Assembly (NCBI GenBank): GCA_026545225.1
Contig: CM048853.1
Location: 46,549,755-46,613,754, forward strand
Direction of reading: 5' to 3'
DNA length: 64,000 nt
Origin: Cornus controversa
Taxonomy: Eukaryota > Streptophyta > Magnoliopsida > Cornales > Cornaceae
Positions 1-11,702 of the stretch are shown here, in pieces. The position numbers and the translations under genes were made by a program. Within the stretch, counting starts at the first letter, position 1. Each line of letters starts with the position of its first letter. A model generated the notes under the pieces. The model was given only the letters and a program-made list of their open reading frames with translations, was not told where the DNA came from and did no database searches.

Positions 1-182
1 ATTACTTTACAGATTCTGATTTTTTTTTTTTACAGTTTTTTTCATACATATAAAATCTAAATCGTTGTCTTTGTATTTTCTTTCTATGCCAGGGAAGTGA
101 GACCTGATCGTATGGAGAAGGTAAAAGATATGATATGGTTTGTGTTATTTAAAATTGTAAAATTACTTTTTTTCTTCTAAAG

Positions 183-308
183 TCGTGAGACCTATGAACC
201 CGTTGCTTTCAAAGAGATTCATTTTCTTGAGAAACTAGAAGGTGTCCCGAGTTCAGTAATCAGAGAAATCTCTTTGTTGAGAGAAATGGAGCATAGCAAT
301 ATTATCAG
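183..308 (+). pseudogene. CDKA-like protein kinase exon fragment
   Basis: A single exon-like block bounded by AG and GT. It reads RETYEPVAFKEIHFLEKLEG followed by VPSSVIREISLLREMEHSNI, which closely matches the N-lobe of plant CDKA/CDC2 kinases, including the region around the PSTAIRE helix that contacts cyclin (here PSSVIRE). The conserved lysine of the ATP site is visible in AFKEI. The usual preceding glycine-loop exon is not recognisable: a possible exon at 93-120 does not join in frame. No later kinase exon (HRDLKPQN, DFG, APE) appears downstream. It is therefore read as an orphan exon or pseudogene remnant. The altered PSSVIRE instead of PSTAIRE also fits a non-functional or divergent copy. 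The rest of the gene could lie to the left of the window. Confidence 0.7.
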
Positions 309-2212
309 GTAACTCTCCCAATATTTCTGTTGGTTTACAGAGTAACAAATTACAAATTATAAGATGGAGTTACGAAAGACAATAAACTGAATGTTAAACT
401 TGAGGAAAAAATAAAACCTCCCTTGAGGTATGTAACCTTAACACTCACCTCTCTCATGTTCCAAATTAACTTTAATCTCCTTCAAATTTTGTATGAGGTA
501 ACACCTACCTCCCTTCTTACGCGCAAACAAAGAACAAAAAGAAAGAAAAACACTTACCTCCCTTCATTTCTACTGAATGGAGAGATGAATGTACAGTATA
601 TTCTGAAACCATTTAAAGATAGTTTCTTTCTTGTTAATAGTACATTTAGTAATTGTTATTTTATAAAGCGAAGGGAGAAGAGAAACATGTGGGATAATGT
701 ACACCTAATTGATATGATGAATATGTTCTGTTACTTTGTGGCTTAGAGAACATCTTAATGTTGGCAACTTAATTTTTCCAAAGTCAAACCATGGTAGAGA
801 CCCATTCAAGAAAAAGAATTAGAAAGGTATACCACAGGCTTGATTGTGTAGTTTAGATAAAAGATTGAACTGGTCAAATATTGCAGAAAATTTTACAAGG
901 TATGATTGATAGGAAGCCATCAATTCTCATGATATGATTTATAAAACATAGATGGGGATGGTGGATTTCATCTCTTGTATGAAAGCCCTTTGATGGTGGA
1001 TTCCAACTCTTGAGTGAAAATCTCTTTCAATTAGTATAGTAGTTGACAAATTTATTTGCCTATTTCTTAGGTTCAGCGAGCCTAGTTTCGGCATCTCCAC
1101 CTTACATCTGCCACATTCAAAATATTGAGCTTGGGAATTCAGTTTTTTTGAGGCACTAGCTTCATTATACCAACGTGAGTAGTGTGAAGGGGGTTGGTGA
1201 CTTGGTCTGACATATTCTGTGACGTAAAATTTTTATTTGAAAAAGGGGATATCTTATAACTATAGTGATTTTATCGATAGGGTTTTGAGTTCTGATTTTT
1301 CTGGCTATATATGGTTCTTATGATGATAAATTTTTTAAAAATATTCCTACATAGGTTTTACTTTCAACAGGAACCACCGCACCCATATGCCAAAATCTGC
1401 ATGTATGCGCACCAAAATAATATGAGCAATTTTATGAAATAACAACTGATATGTACTGACAGTAATATGCAGAATATGATATGTGAAATGTTAAAATTTT
1501 GTCAATGAGCAAATGCTAGATTGAATTATGGGATGATCTCACAATTTGGAAAGTAGTCTCCATAAAATAACAGTTTAGATATATAGGCTTAATATACAAG
1601 CCTCGTGTTTGGTTGAGATCATGATGATCCCTCAGGGGAAAACAATCATCTCTTTAACGTTTTGCACTCCTTATTACTGTTTCATACTTGGAATCTCCTT
1701 CTGTTCAATAAATACTGTTGTATTTCCTACGAATATTGAAGTATCGCGATTGCAAGACTTTTAATGCTTGCTTCCATTAAAGCACTAAGACTGCTACTGG
1801 TCTACTTTGCATATTTGGCTGTTGTAAACTCTGAAACTTGTACAAAATAGACACATCCATTATGAATATCTTTCCAATTTTCCTGTGACTGTTTGTTGGA
1901 CAAATGGATGGCTAAGCAACTTCACGGCTGAATGGATAGGGTTCATTTTTCATATAACACGGAGGTTCTTGTTTATTATAAACCTCCTCGTTTGAGTATA
2001 CTGGTTTTGTGAATTTCTAATTTGGCTCTTGAATTTGAGCCATCTTCTGTGTTTAGCTGTTAACTTTATGCACGTCTTAAATTTAGCCTAACAATGTATT
2101 TCTTTACTTTTACCTTTTTTTTCTGGAAAATGTTTCGTTGTTGTTGTTTTTTTTTTCTTCTTCCTATGCCTTCATGAAAGTGATATATCAATTTTTTATA
2201 GTTTGTTTTTAG
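309..2212. other. Unassigned AT-rich sequence
   Basis: No convincing exon, terminal repeat or RNA gene was recognised here. The open frame at 423-746 lacks any known motif and is probably chance. The stretch near 400-560 has pyrimidine-rich text reminiscent of the ends of the Mutator-like elements further right, but no partner terminus was found. Confidence 0.4.
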
Positions 2213-2278
2213 GAACGGGAACCATTGAACTATACTAGCTTGATTCGGGGCTTAGTGAATAAACTGTTCCCAACATAG
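2213..2278 (+). other. Exon-like fragment of unknown gene
   Basis: A T-rich run ending in AG precedes an open frame reading EREPLNYTSLIRGLVNKLF and then a stop codon. It looks like an exon left over from a host gene, but I do not recognise the family. The phrase CTGTTCCCAACATAGGT occurs twice within about 40 bp (around 2262 and 2299), so part of this block is locally duplicated. Confidence 0.25.
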
Positions 2279-2813
2279 GTTCTCCCAACTTGTGAAATGA
2301 CTGTTCCCAACATAGGTGGTCCTTTAGAAGCTGTTTATACGGGCTGTAAATATTATAAAAAATTAAATCTACAGAGAATTGAGATCTTTCCAGATTTGAA
2401 TTGCCCAACTTATCTGGTTAATCATTATTTAGTAGGTTTAGCGGAACCACAAAACTTATGCATTTTAATGATTATGTCCTACTACACATTCAATTGTGAA
2501 AAAATATTTGCTCTTGCATTTAGTTAATAATAGCTCTGCTCAGTTTCAAACCCTTGTGTTCTTTCAATACTTCAGGATAAGTCTTTTGCAATGAAACTGC
2601 TTCTTATTCAGCAAGGATTCGAATATAACTTTTTTGCTTGCTGCTGTAGTGCTTAGGTTTGACTCATTTGTACACTGCAGTGTTTCAAAGTATTCTTTTT
2701 CTTTGGTACCCTTTTGATATTCCTAATTCAACATTGATAAGTGCAAGCAGTATGAACAGTTTGTCTCATTTGTTGGTTGTATAATTTTTAATTTAAATTT
2801 GTTCCTTCTATAG

Positions 2814-2876
2814 GTAATTTGGACATTGTGTTGCCATTGGATAAATTCTCTCGGGGACCCACGGAAACCAAAACCA
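2814..2876 (+). pseudogene. Exon-like block in host copy 1
   Basis: Follows a TTCTATAG acceptor-like sequence and reads NLDIVLPLDKFSRGPTE and then TKTK. The same block in copy 2 reads NLDMAPLDKLSLGPKKLKP and ends at a good GTAAGT donor. Copy 1 has drifted at many residues and its donor is weak. The gene family is not recognised. Confidence 0.35.
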
Positions 2877-3135
2877 AGTTTACCTTGTTTTAGTTGATTT
2901 ACAATTTTTTTTACTGGTGGATTGCTAGTAAGTGTTCCTTTTTTTCTTCCTCGTCTCGAGATGCATGCTTGGTTGACAATGTTTTGCTTTTACATGTCAC
3001 TGAAACGCTCGAGGGGTTAATCTCCTTTTTTTTTTCTGTCTTTCTTTCTTTCCTTCTTGTAGTCTTTTGAAATTACTGGCACATGAGTTTTAGTAGAAGG
3101 AAAACATGAACTTTTAGCAAACATTAAACAATAAA

Positions 3136-4251
3136 GGCCAAATTGCACTAAACCCCCTGTGCTTTTAAAAAGTGGCAGAATACCCCCCATGCTATTTTTG
3201 TCACCGAATAACCCTCTTGTGATTTCAAAAGTTGCAAAGAACCCCCATTTTACAAAAAAAAACCTTTTGCATGACCATTTTACCCTTTCCAATTAATTTA
3301 TCAAAATAACCCTTCACCCACCCAACCTTCCTTTCATCCTCATTGCTCTTCATTTGCAAGCTCAACTATGGAATTATTTTAATGAGTTTTAGAGTTTTAT
3401 AGGTACTACTTAATCACTTCCACAACATCAATTGCAGCCCTTGAGATAAGATTTGATAAGTTCTCGATTTATTTTGAAATGTTAAATTGATACGTAAACA
3501 AAAGTTGCTCAATTGTATGTTGCGTTACTTAACAAAATAAATATACAAATAATAAGACTAAGAAAATCTCCGTTGAGTTTACGTTTGTTTGATATAATTA
3601 ATACAAAGAATAAAGCAATTACAAATTTCAAGGCTATAAGAGTTATATTTTAGAAGAAGTTCAAGGTGTTTGAACTGGATCAGATTCTTCCCTAGAATAA
3701 GATACTGTTTAAGAGGGCTAGAAACCCTAAGATGTGCCAGGAAATAACTCCTCCCTGTGTCAGTTCTCAACTTGGTGAAACATACAGATACTAGAAAAGT
3801 CATTAATGCCCAGTATCGTTGAGAGTTTTGTTTTAGGAATAAAATAGACATTAAGAAAACATACACTGAAATCCAACTGTTGTTATTTAAGGTTGTTATT
3901 ATTATTATTATTATTATTTATTCTTTCTCGGGTAAATTAAACTAGTTCTTGCCAATGTGATTGTCATGAGATAGAGGAAGTCATAAATTAAACTAGTTTA
4001 TCATGTGTTGAGCAAAAGAAATCATAGATCCCTTTGCAATGAGGATGAAAAGAAGATGGGGTGGGTGAAGGGTTATTTTGATAAATTAACTGGAAAGGGT
4101 AAAATGCTCATGCAAAAGGTTTTTTTTTTGTTGCAAAATGGTGGTTCTTTGCAACTTTTGAAAGCACAAGGGGGTTATTTGGTGACAAAAATAGCACAGC
4201 GGGTATTTTGCCACTTTTTGAAAGCACAGGGGGGTTTAGTGCAATTTGGCC
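3136..4251. mobile_element. Non-autonomous Mutator-like element, long TIRs (MULE-1)
   Basis: Inverted ends GGCCAAATTGCACTAAACCC at 3136 and its reverse complement ending at 4251 form terminal repeats of about 190 bp. The flanks AACAATAAA (3127-3135) and AACATTAAA (4252-4260) are a 9-bp target duplication with one mismatch, the size typical of Mutator elements. The second tandem host copy shows the empty site around 29335. The interior has no transposase and includes a (TTA)n run near 3895-3918. The open frames inside are chance. Confidence 0.85.
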
Positions 4252-4397
4252 AACATTAAATATAGGAAGCTGAACATAATCCCATAGAGGAAGCTGATGG
4301 GCGGGGTTTTATATACATTGAACTTCATCTAGCTGAATCCAGAGATTGACAAGTGAGTAAACATGAAAAAAAGCAATTTCTATCATCTAATAATTAA

Positions 4398-5650
4398 GAG
4401 AAAAGTGCATTAAACCCCCTTAAACTTTCTTCTCTTTCCCAGTAAACCCCCCTGAACTACAAAGTTGACACTTAACTCCTTAATTTATTGCGATTGTTGC
4501 AGAATACCCCAAATCGTTAGCTAGCCGTTTGGATAATTTCGTTAGTGTAAGGCACGTGAGGCATGTGTCATTGCAAAAAAATTAGAATTTCCAGTATACC
4601 CTTATGACCGTTACAGCCCAAACTATTCAGCCCACTCTCTCTAAAATATTCTCACCTTTTTCCCGACACCTTCTCTTTTCTTTTCATTCTTTTATTCTTT
4701 TCTCTTCCTTCTCTCTCTCTACTACCCATGCTTCTCTCTCCGCTACCCATGCTTCTCTCTCTTTCCCATGTGGGTTGGCAGAAGTGGTGGAGTGTACAGC
4801 TATGGTCGGGCATGATGAAGATGGTGATGGGAAAGGCAAAGAGGAGATCGGCTGGAGAAGATGGAGATTCTTGGTCTGTTCATATCTTCGACGAATTTGG
4901 AGAAGGACCTTGGTGGAACTGCAGTGAACAGTAGCTGGTCTTCAATGGCGATAACACTATTGGTTAAGCTTGGTGCCGATGTGATGGTTGCTGGTGTTCA
5001 CGGCTTTGCTCGGTGGCAGCCATGGTTTGGCAGTAGCGTGGGAAGCCAACGGTGACTGGGTCTTTTCCGGCAGCCCCAATGGTGGTCGGAAATGGTGAAG
5101 ATGATGATAAACAGTGGCATTCATGTTCCTGCATATTTGTATACTTTTGAAATTGAGTCTTTGACAATGCAATTTGGAGTTATGGTTTACCTTATGAGAG
5201 AGAGAGAGATCGCCTTAGGGCTTAAGTTGTAGAGACTCAGTGAGGGTTCTTTTCGTTTGAGAAGGTAGATTAGGGTTATTATTGAAACAAGTGGTAGATT
5301 AGGGTTTTGTTTGGCAGGTTATTGGAGGGAACAAAGACTTGTTTGGCGCCATATTAGAGTGAAACTTTTTTTGGCGCCATTTCGATATAACCCAAGCTAT
5401 GGATAAGATGACGTGGCGCACTTCAACTGGTTAATTTGGATTACATAGCCAAGTCAGCAACCCAAGGAAACCAAACAACTTAAACGATGTCGTTTTGGTA
5501 AGGACAAAATGGTAAAATGGTTTTTCCATTAAGGGCGCGTTTACGGTCCATTCTTCTGTGCAACAAAGTTATAGTTCAGGTGTTTTTTTTAGTACATAGG
5601 GGTTTTATGCAATCGACTAATAGTTTAAGGGGGTTTAATGCACTTTTCTC
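4398..5650. mobile_element. Non-autonomous Mutator-like element (MULE-2)
   Basis: Ends GAGAAAAGTGCATTAAACCC at 4398 and the matching reverse complement at 5650, with inverted similarity of about 30 bp. Both flanks are AATAATTAA (4389-4397 and 5651-5659), a perfect 9-bp target duplication. The host copy near 29470 has the same sequence with a single AATAATTAA and no insert. No transposase domain is present. The open frames at 4604-5172 overlap on both strands and have no recognisable domain. Confidence 0.85.
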
Positions 5651-5827
5651 AATAATTAATTAAAACTAAAAGTCATCGTCCTCATGAAACTGGAGTAAAG
5701 GTGGTACTGATAATCCTTTATGCACTGGTACGTCCATTGTATACGGTATACTTACAATTTAGGGGTTGCTCTTGCTCTCAGTCAGTCACTCAAGTCTCAA
5801 CTACCCGCTGTTTTCCCATTTAATTTA

Positions 5828-7067
5828 GGGTAAAGTGCAAAAAACACCCCTGTCATATAAAAAATGTGCACAAAACACCCATACTATTTAGTATGTGAAC
5901 ATAACTCCTTATAATTTGACAAATGTGTGCAAATTGCCCCTTCCGTAACATGTAGGTTAGAAAATTTCCATTAAATGTTATTTCTCACACAAAAATTAAA
6001 TGAAAACCCAAAAATACCCTCCTTTTAATGACCATTATATATTAAATAAATTTGGACTCAATACACCACTTGTTGACCGAAATACCATCCCACGTGCTCA
6101 TCTTTCTTTCGTCTTCCTCACAAAGATCTCTCTCTGTAGTCAGAAACTCTCCCTCTTCTACTTGTGATGGATTTTCTTCTACTACCTAATCAAACAAATT
6201 TGCTGTCATATGTTGCAACCACTGGCATCCACCACACTTAATTGTCATCCAAAACAATTTTCCTAAACGATTTCAAAGATTTCATAATATTGTGATATGG
6301 GTTGTCTTGTACTCTTTCGAAAATAGAGGGATATCTGTAATTTGTATTTTCATGCCGATCATTAGCACAATTCTTGTCGAGGACAATGAAATTGTGTAAA
6401 AATAAGATTCTACAAATTTTAGGTTGAGAGTTGAGAAAATTATTGAATAATTGTGGTGTAATGGAAAGGAATTGCAAAAAATGACCTTTGTTGTGCATTG
6501 ATTTCATCTTTCTATGAAATTTTCAATATTTGATTAATTTTTTAAAAGAGCGGAAAGAAATGACAAGAAATTCAAGCTCTATATCAAAGCTTTAATGGTG
6601 AAGCCCAACTGCCTCTAGATTCCGACACATGAATACATGGGCTTTCAAAATCATTATTCTATCACCTCAATCTTGCATCATTGTGCATTATTGCTATGGC
6701 ACTATCTCCATTTACTATTTGTGAAGTGGAAATTCTCATGGTTTGGGCTTGAATTGAAACTGTGGGGTAGTGGAATAATCTGATGGCGGTGGTGGATAGT
6801 GATAAAGCAAGGCAGGAGTTGGGATGTCGTCGATATTTGGAGATGTCATGTATCCAATGGTGGCCACTATGTCGTTTATGAAACTTCCTCTTTCTTTTTT
6901 TTTTCTTTTTTATTGTAAGGGCATTTTAGACATTTCATACTTCTGTCAGTGTCAAAGTAACGGAATGTCCTTATTTGCACAATTTTAAAAATGTAGGGGG
7001 TTAACTGCACTTTAGGGGGCTTTTTGCACATTATGTATATAAAAGGAGTGTTTTTTGCACTTTACCC
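5828..7067. mobile_element. Non-autonomous Mutator-like element (MULE-3)
   Basis: Ends GGGTAAAGTGCAAAAAACAC at 5828 and GTGTTTTTTGCACTTTACCC at 7067 are inverted copies. The 9-bp flanks TTTAATTTA at 5819-5827 and 7068-7076 are identical. The interior shows no transposase. The terminal text GTGCA followed by a C-run resembles that of the other two elements here, although the outermost bases differ, so the three may belong to related subfamilies mobilised by similar transposases. Confidence 0.85.
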
Positions 7068-7606
7068 TTTAATTTAACACCGATAAGCTAAGAGAAGAGA
7101 CTCAAGAGAGTAATGGACTTGGTTATCGATTCATTATGGTTTATGCAAGTTAAATTCTTAATTTCTTGCACAATATACTTTGGTAAGTCTTACTGCTCTG
7201 CTCTTATGTACTTAATCATTATTTAGTAGGTTTAGCGGAACCACAAAACTTATGCATTTTAATGATTATGTTCTATTACACATTCAATTGTTAAAGAAGT
7301 TCACTCTTGTATCTTAATTAATAATAACTCTTTTCAGTGTGTTGTTTTGACACTCGATAAGTCTTTTTTCATGAAACTGCTTCTTATTCAGCAAGGATTC
7401 GAATAAAACTTTTTTGCTTGCTGCTCATATTGCTTAGTGTCAAGAATGTAGGCTAAGTTGAGAGAGAAATCTTAGAAAGAGAGAGGAGAGAAATAGACTA
7501 TTTTATTATATATTCAAAGAGTGAGTACAATTTGAATTTATAATGATCTAAAGAACAAAAAATAAGGAAAGCAACAATATATGGAAAGCAGTGATTCTGC
7601 CCCTAA

Positions 7607-8108
7607 ACTCTGCCTGCTTTTCTTACACAGCCGGTCCCAAGCCTAAATAAAAGAGGAGGGTTGCGTCAGGTAGCTTGACATCCGGCGTAAAATTATGTCA
7701 GGACCAATATGAACATGAATCTTATGAATACACGAGTAAATGTTAGGGCGTTCCCCTTAAGTGACGCGTTGCATCAGCTTTTGGATGCTGCGAAAAATGG
7801 GCAAGGGGCGACCAGGTGTAGTAAAAAATCAGCAAGGGTTCTTGCGTTTTTATGAACAAGTGCGGGTAAAGAATATTAGGCTTAGAATAGGGACTTAGAA
7901 TATAAGAACTTTGACGGGTAAAGGAATGGAGTTAGTAGACACTATGATTAGAAGAAAGATTAATATTTTATGTCTGTAAGAAACTAAGTGAGTAGGTGAA
8001 AAAGCTAGAGAAATTGAAGGATATAAATTATACTATACCGGAAAGACTAGACATAGAAATGGAGTAAGGATAATCATAGAGAAAAATTTAAAAGATGATG
8101 TAATAACC
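7607..8108 (+). pseudogene. LINE-B 5' part: leader and start of endonuclease ORF
   Basis: Aligns to the 5' part of LINE-A (opposite strand, 15650-16140): the cap text ACAGCCGGTCCCAAGCC, the N-terminal region and the endonuclease start up to KDDVIT. It contains stops where LINE-A is open, for example TAG where LINE-A has the tryptophan of GTWNIE, and TAA where LINE-A has the glutamine of LQETEW. It therefore cannot produce an active endonuclease. The block stops exactly at the LINE-A target duplication. Confidence 0.8.
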
Positions 8109-8629
8109 ACACAATAACAACAACCAAGCCTTTTCCCAATTACTGGGGTCGGCTACATGAATCCTATGTTTTCATTCTATTTTATTTAATGTCATATCCT
8201 CAATCAATCCACATGCTTTCATATCTTTCTTTACTAACTCTACCCATGCTAGCTTTGGTCTTCCTCTTTCCCTAGCGTTACCCTCCATTTGGACTATGTC
8301 ACTTTTCTTGACCGGCGTAGGGAAATGTCATCTTTGCAAATGTCCAAACCATCTTAACCGATTTTCTCTCATTTTATCTCCAATTGGTGTTACTCCAACC
8401 ATCTCCCGAATGTGTTCATTTCTAATTTTATCCTTTCTAGCCTTATCGCTCATTCATCTCAACATTCGCATTTCTGCAACATTCACTTTATGCAAATGTT
8501 GTTGCCTAGCTGTCCAACATTTGGTACCTTAAAAGTATGGCTAGTCTAATAGTTGTTCTATAAAACTCCCCTTTCAATCATAAGGGGATACGCCTATCAC
8601 ACAAGATACTAGATGTACATCTCCATTTA

Positions 8630-9643
8630 ACCTATCCTTCCTTGATTCTATGATTAACGTCATATCCAATTTCTCCCTCATTTTGAATAATTGAACCTAA
8701 ATAACGAAAATGTTCATTTTTTTGTACCTTTTGATTCTCTATCCTCACTACATCCTCATTTGTCCTTTTAGATTTACTAAAGTTACACTCCATATATTCT
8801 ATCTTAAACCCTTTTAGTTCTAAAGCTTCTCTCTAAATCTCCAATTTGGCATTAACTCCTTCTTTAGTCTCATCAACTAAAACAATATCATCGGCAACCA
8901 ACATACACCACGGAATATCATCTTAGATGTGTCTTGTCAGCTCATCCATCACTAAATCAAGAAGGTATGGACTTAATGCTGACCCTTGGTGTAAGCCTCC
9001 AGTAATTGGGAATTCGTTTGTTTACCCTGCAGGCGTTCTAACTATAATTACACCCATCATACATGTCCTTTATTGTGTCAATGTATCCCTTTGTGACTCA
9101 TTTCCTCTATATTAGGTCTCTAGGTACCCTATCATAGGCTTTCTCTAAATCAATAAAAATAATATGGAGATATCTCTTCTTCTCTCTATATCTTTCCATT
9201 AGTCTCCTCAGCAAGTGAATAGCCTTCATTGTTGATCTACCCGGCATGAATCCAAATTGATTTTCTGACACTTCTGTCTCTCGTCTTAGGCGTTGTTCAA
9301 CCACTCTCTCCCAAAGTTTCATAGTGTGACTCATTAATTTAATACCACGATAATTATGACAACTTTGTATGTCCCCTTTATTTTTATATATAGGTACAAG
9401 AAAACTTTGGTGCCACTCATCTGGCATCCTCTTAGTTGTTATAATTTTATTAAACAATTTTGTTAACCAAGACAAGCCAACTTCTCCTAAACACTTCCAC
9501 ACCTCAATAGGAATGCCATTGGGTCCAAAAGCCCTCCTCGATTTCATCTTCCTTAAGGCATTCCTAAACTCCCACTCCTTGAGCCTACCGGAAAAATGTA
9601 TTATCTAACATTTTCCTTTAAGCCTAAACTTCTTATTGGTTTT
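8630..9643 (-). pseudogene. LINE-A reverse transcriptase domain
   Basis: Minus-strand frame containing [20 protein letters not shown], the finger motif [20 protein letters not shown], the conserved [11 protein letters not shown] and the palm motif [16 protein letters not shown]. Further along the minus strand (near 8890) it reads VADDIVLVDE, so the catalytic Asp pair is retained, in contrast to LINE-B. The frame breaks near 9110. The family copies cDNA at its target site from a nicked 3' end. This copy is cut from its endonuclease by copia-1 and is dead as it stands. Such frames are often mislabelled as craniofacial development protein 2-like in plant annotations. Confidence 0.85.
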
Positions 9644-9851
9644 AGTTGAGATTGATCTAATTGTGTGTTAGGGTTTATGAGAGGAGAAGAAGAAGAAGAA
9701 GAAAAGAAGGAGAAGAGAAGTCTGTGTATATTATCGTATGTTTCTCAGACATAATACAAAACCCTTATACTTTCTTCAATAATAGAGAAAAATAGTAAGA
9801 AGACAAAAACACCCTTAATACGAGAAGCCCAATAACCCAAACTCTCTAACA
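9644..9851 (-). repeat. copia-1 3' LTR
   Basis: About 208 bp, repeated with few differences at 14648-14852. The minus-strand start is TGTTAGAGAGTTTGGG, and a (GAA)n-rich tract lies near 9687-9712 on the plus strand. Adjacent is the polypurine tract at 9852-9867. Confidence 0.92.
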
Positions 9852-9858
9852 CTCCCCC

Positions 9859-10311
9859 TCAAGCTGGAGCATACAGATTGAACATGCCCAGCTTGAAACA
9901 TAATCTCTGAAAGGCACCACGAGCTAATGGCTTCGTAAAAATATCTCCCAGTTGATCATCGGAACAAATATAGGGGGTAACAATCTGCTTTTGCATCAAT
10001 AAATCACGAATAAAATGACAATCAACCTCGATATGCTTGGTGCGCTCGTGAAAAACAGGATTGCTAGCAATAAAAATAGCGGCTTGGTTATCACAGTGCA
10101 TAGGTATAGGAGCAGGAACCGCAACACCCATCTCCTGAAGAAGAGAGCGAACCCACAATATCTTTAAAGCAGTGTGAGCCATAGCACGATACTTAGCTTC
10201 AGCACTAGAACGAGCAACAACAGTTTGCTTTTTACTGCGCCAAGTAACAAGATTACCACCAACGAACGTGCAATAACCAGATGTAGAATGCCTATTAGAT
10301 CGACTACCTGC
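9859..10311 (-). pseudogene. copia-1 RNase H domain
   Basis: The minus-strand frame begins upstream of the available Met with VVARSSAEAKYRAMAH (reading 10150-10230), then MHCDNQAAIFIASNP, HERTKHIEVDCHFIRD and ends IFTKPLARGAFQRLCFKLGM just before the polypurine tract. These are the standard motifs of the copia RNase H that removes RNA from the cDNA hybrid. The active-site acidic residues in AEAKYR and CDNQAA are present. The frame is separated from the reverse transcriptase by a stop near 10312. Confidence 0.9.
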
Positions 10312-11318
10312 CTAATTAGCATCACTAAAGCCTGTCACGGAGATGGAGGAAGAGGGTTTATACAACAAACCATTCCCAGGAGCACCTTTCAGATAACGCA
10401 AAATACGACAAAGAGCCTCAAAGTGGGGATGACGAGGAGCATGCATAAACTGACTAACCACACTAACAACATAGGTGATATCAGGATGAGTAACAATGAG
10501 ATAAATCAACTTCTCAACCAAATGACGATAGCGTCCAACATCAGTAAATAATTCTCCCTATTCACTATCCAGTTTAACAGTAGAGTCCATAGGAGTATCA
10601 ATGGGTCGAGCACCTAACATACCAGTCTCATATAAAAGGTCAAGTACATATTTACGTTGAGAGAGAGAGATACGATGAGCAGAACGGGCAACTTCAATAC
10701 CAAGAAAATAGCGTAAGAAACCCAAGTCTTTGGTATGGAACTGTTGACCCAAATGTCGTTTCAAGGCTGCAATACCGATAGAGTCACTACCAGAGATGAT
10801 AATATCATCAACATAAACAATTAACACAATAATGGCAGCAGAAGAGCGACGAATAAAGACAGAATGGTCAAAAGTGGAACGCTGAAAATAACCACAACAC
10901 TGAATCTATCAAACCAAGCACGTGGAGACTGCTTCAGACCATACAGAGCTTTGCGCAGTCTACAAACAATGTGCTTAGAACTAGCAACAACATAACCAGG
11001 AGGTTGGGCCATGTAAACTTCCTCCTGGAGATCGCCATGAAGAAATGCATTCTTTATATCAAGCTGATATGAAGGCCAAGAACAACAAACTGCGACAGAA
11101 AGAAGGACTCAGACTGAATTAAGGCGAGCAACATGAGAGAAAGTCTTTAAGGAATCCATGCCATATGTTTGTGTATACCTTTTGGCAACCAACCGTGCTT
11201 TAAGGTGCTCAACAGAACCATTAGGAAGATATTTAACAGTATAGACCCATCGACACCCAACAGTTTGTTTTCCTGAAGGAAGACCAGTAAGCTCCCATCT
11301 GATTCTTGTGAAGGGCAC
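10312..11318 (-). pseudogene. copia-1 reverse transcriptase
   Basis: Pieces in order on the minus strand: GCRWVYTVKYLPNGSVEHLK and ARLVAKRYTQTYGMD, then [20 protein letters not shown] followed by [15 protein letters not shown], then [17 protein letters not shown] with the catalytic YVDD, and GFLRYFLGIEVARS. The usual order and spacing of a copia RT is kept, but the frame shifts at about 11100 and 10900 and there is a stop near 10556. The YVDD motif itself is intact. Confidence 0.92.
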
Positions 11319-11702
11319 TCATTTCCTCATCTATAGCTTGTTTCCATCCAGGCATAGGGATAACATGCTGATAAGAGGAGGGAACAGAAATAGAGGATAG
11401 GGTAAAAACAAAAGTTTGCAAAGAGGAAGAAATACGATCATAGGACACAAAGTTAGTAATAGGATGTTGAGTACAAGTACGCTTGCTGCGACGTAGAGCA
11501 ATGGGCAAATCCATCAGTAGAAGAAGGGAGGATTAGGAACCTCTGGTGAAGAAGATGTGGTGTCTGGACCAAAAGAAACAGTGGGCCGAGATCTAGATCG
11601 CTGATAAACCTGCAGTGGAGGATTAGAAGGCAAAGAGGAATCAGACGAGGAGGTTAAGGGTAGCAGCAAATGTGGGGAGGATGAGGAAGGCTCCCCTGAC
11701 AA
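11319..11702 (-). pseudogene. copia-1 integrase C-terminal and linker region
   Basis: Minus-strand frames carry a Ser/Pro-rich stretch and then LPIALRRSKRTCTQHPI and NFVSYDRISSS, the linker typical between integrase and reverse transcriptase in plant copia elements, followed by PGWKQAIDEEMSALHKN, which begins the RT domain. It is broken by a stop near 11514. Confidence 0.8.

Larger units (their letters stand above)
2426..7076 (+). repeat. Host tandem fragment, copy 1 (carries three MULE insertions)
   Basis: The text beginning TTTAGTAGGTTTAGCGGAAC near 2430 recurs near 7225 and 30090. The following several hundred bases align between this copy and the interrupted second copy (7083-7432 plus 28964-29934). 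Copy 1 has been lengthened by three Mutator-like insertions at 3136, 4398 and 5828. The equivalent positions in copy 2 are empty for the first two (around 29335 and 29470) and look empty, though more diverged, for the third. The unit contains one exon-like block (2814-2876) and otherwise looks intronic, so this is probably a tandemly duplicated piece of a broken gene. Confidence 0.7.

Noticed and set aside
93-120. Candidate first exon of the CDKA-like gene
   Set aside because: Although AG and GT flank it, the frame does not join to 183-308 and the residues do not match the kinase glycine loop.
423-746. 107-codon ORF near the left edge
   Set aside because: No recognisable motif, AT-rich composition like the flanks, and no homologous frame in the tandem copies.
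4604-5172. Several overlapping ORFs on both strands inside MULE-2
   Set aside because: They overlap in conflicting frames, have no domain and sit wholly within a non-autonomous element.
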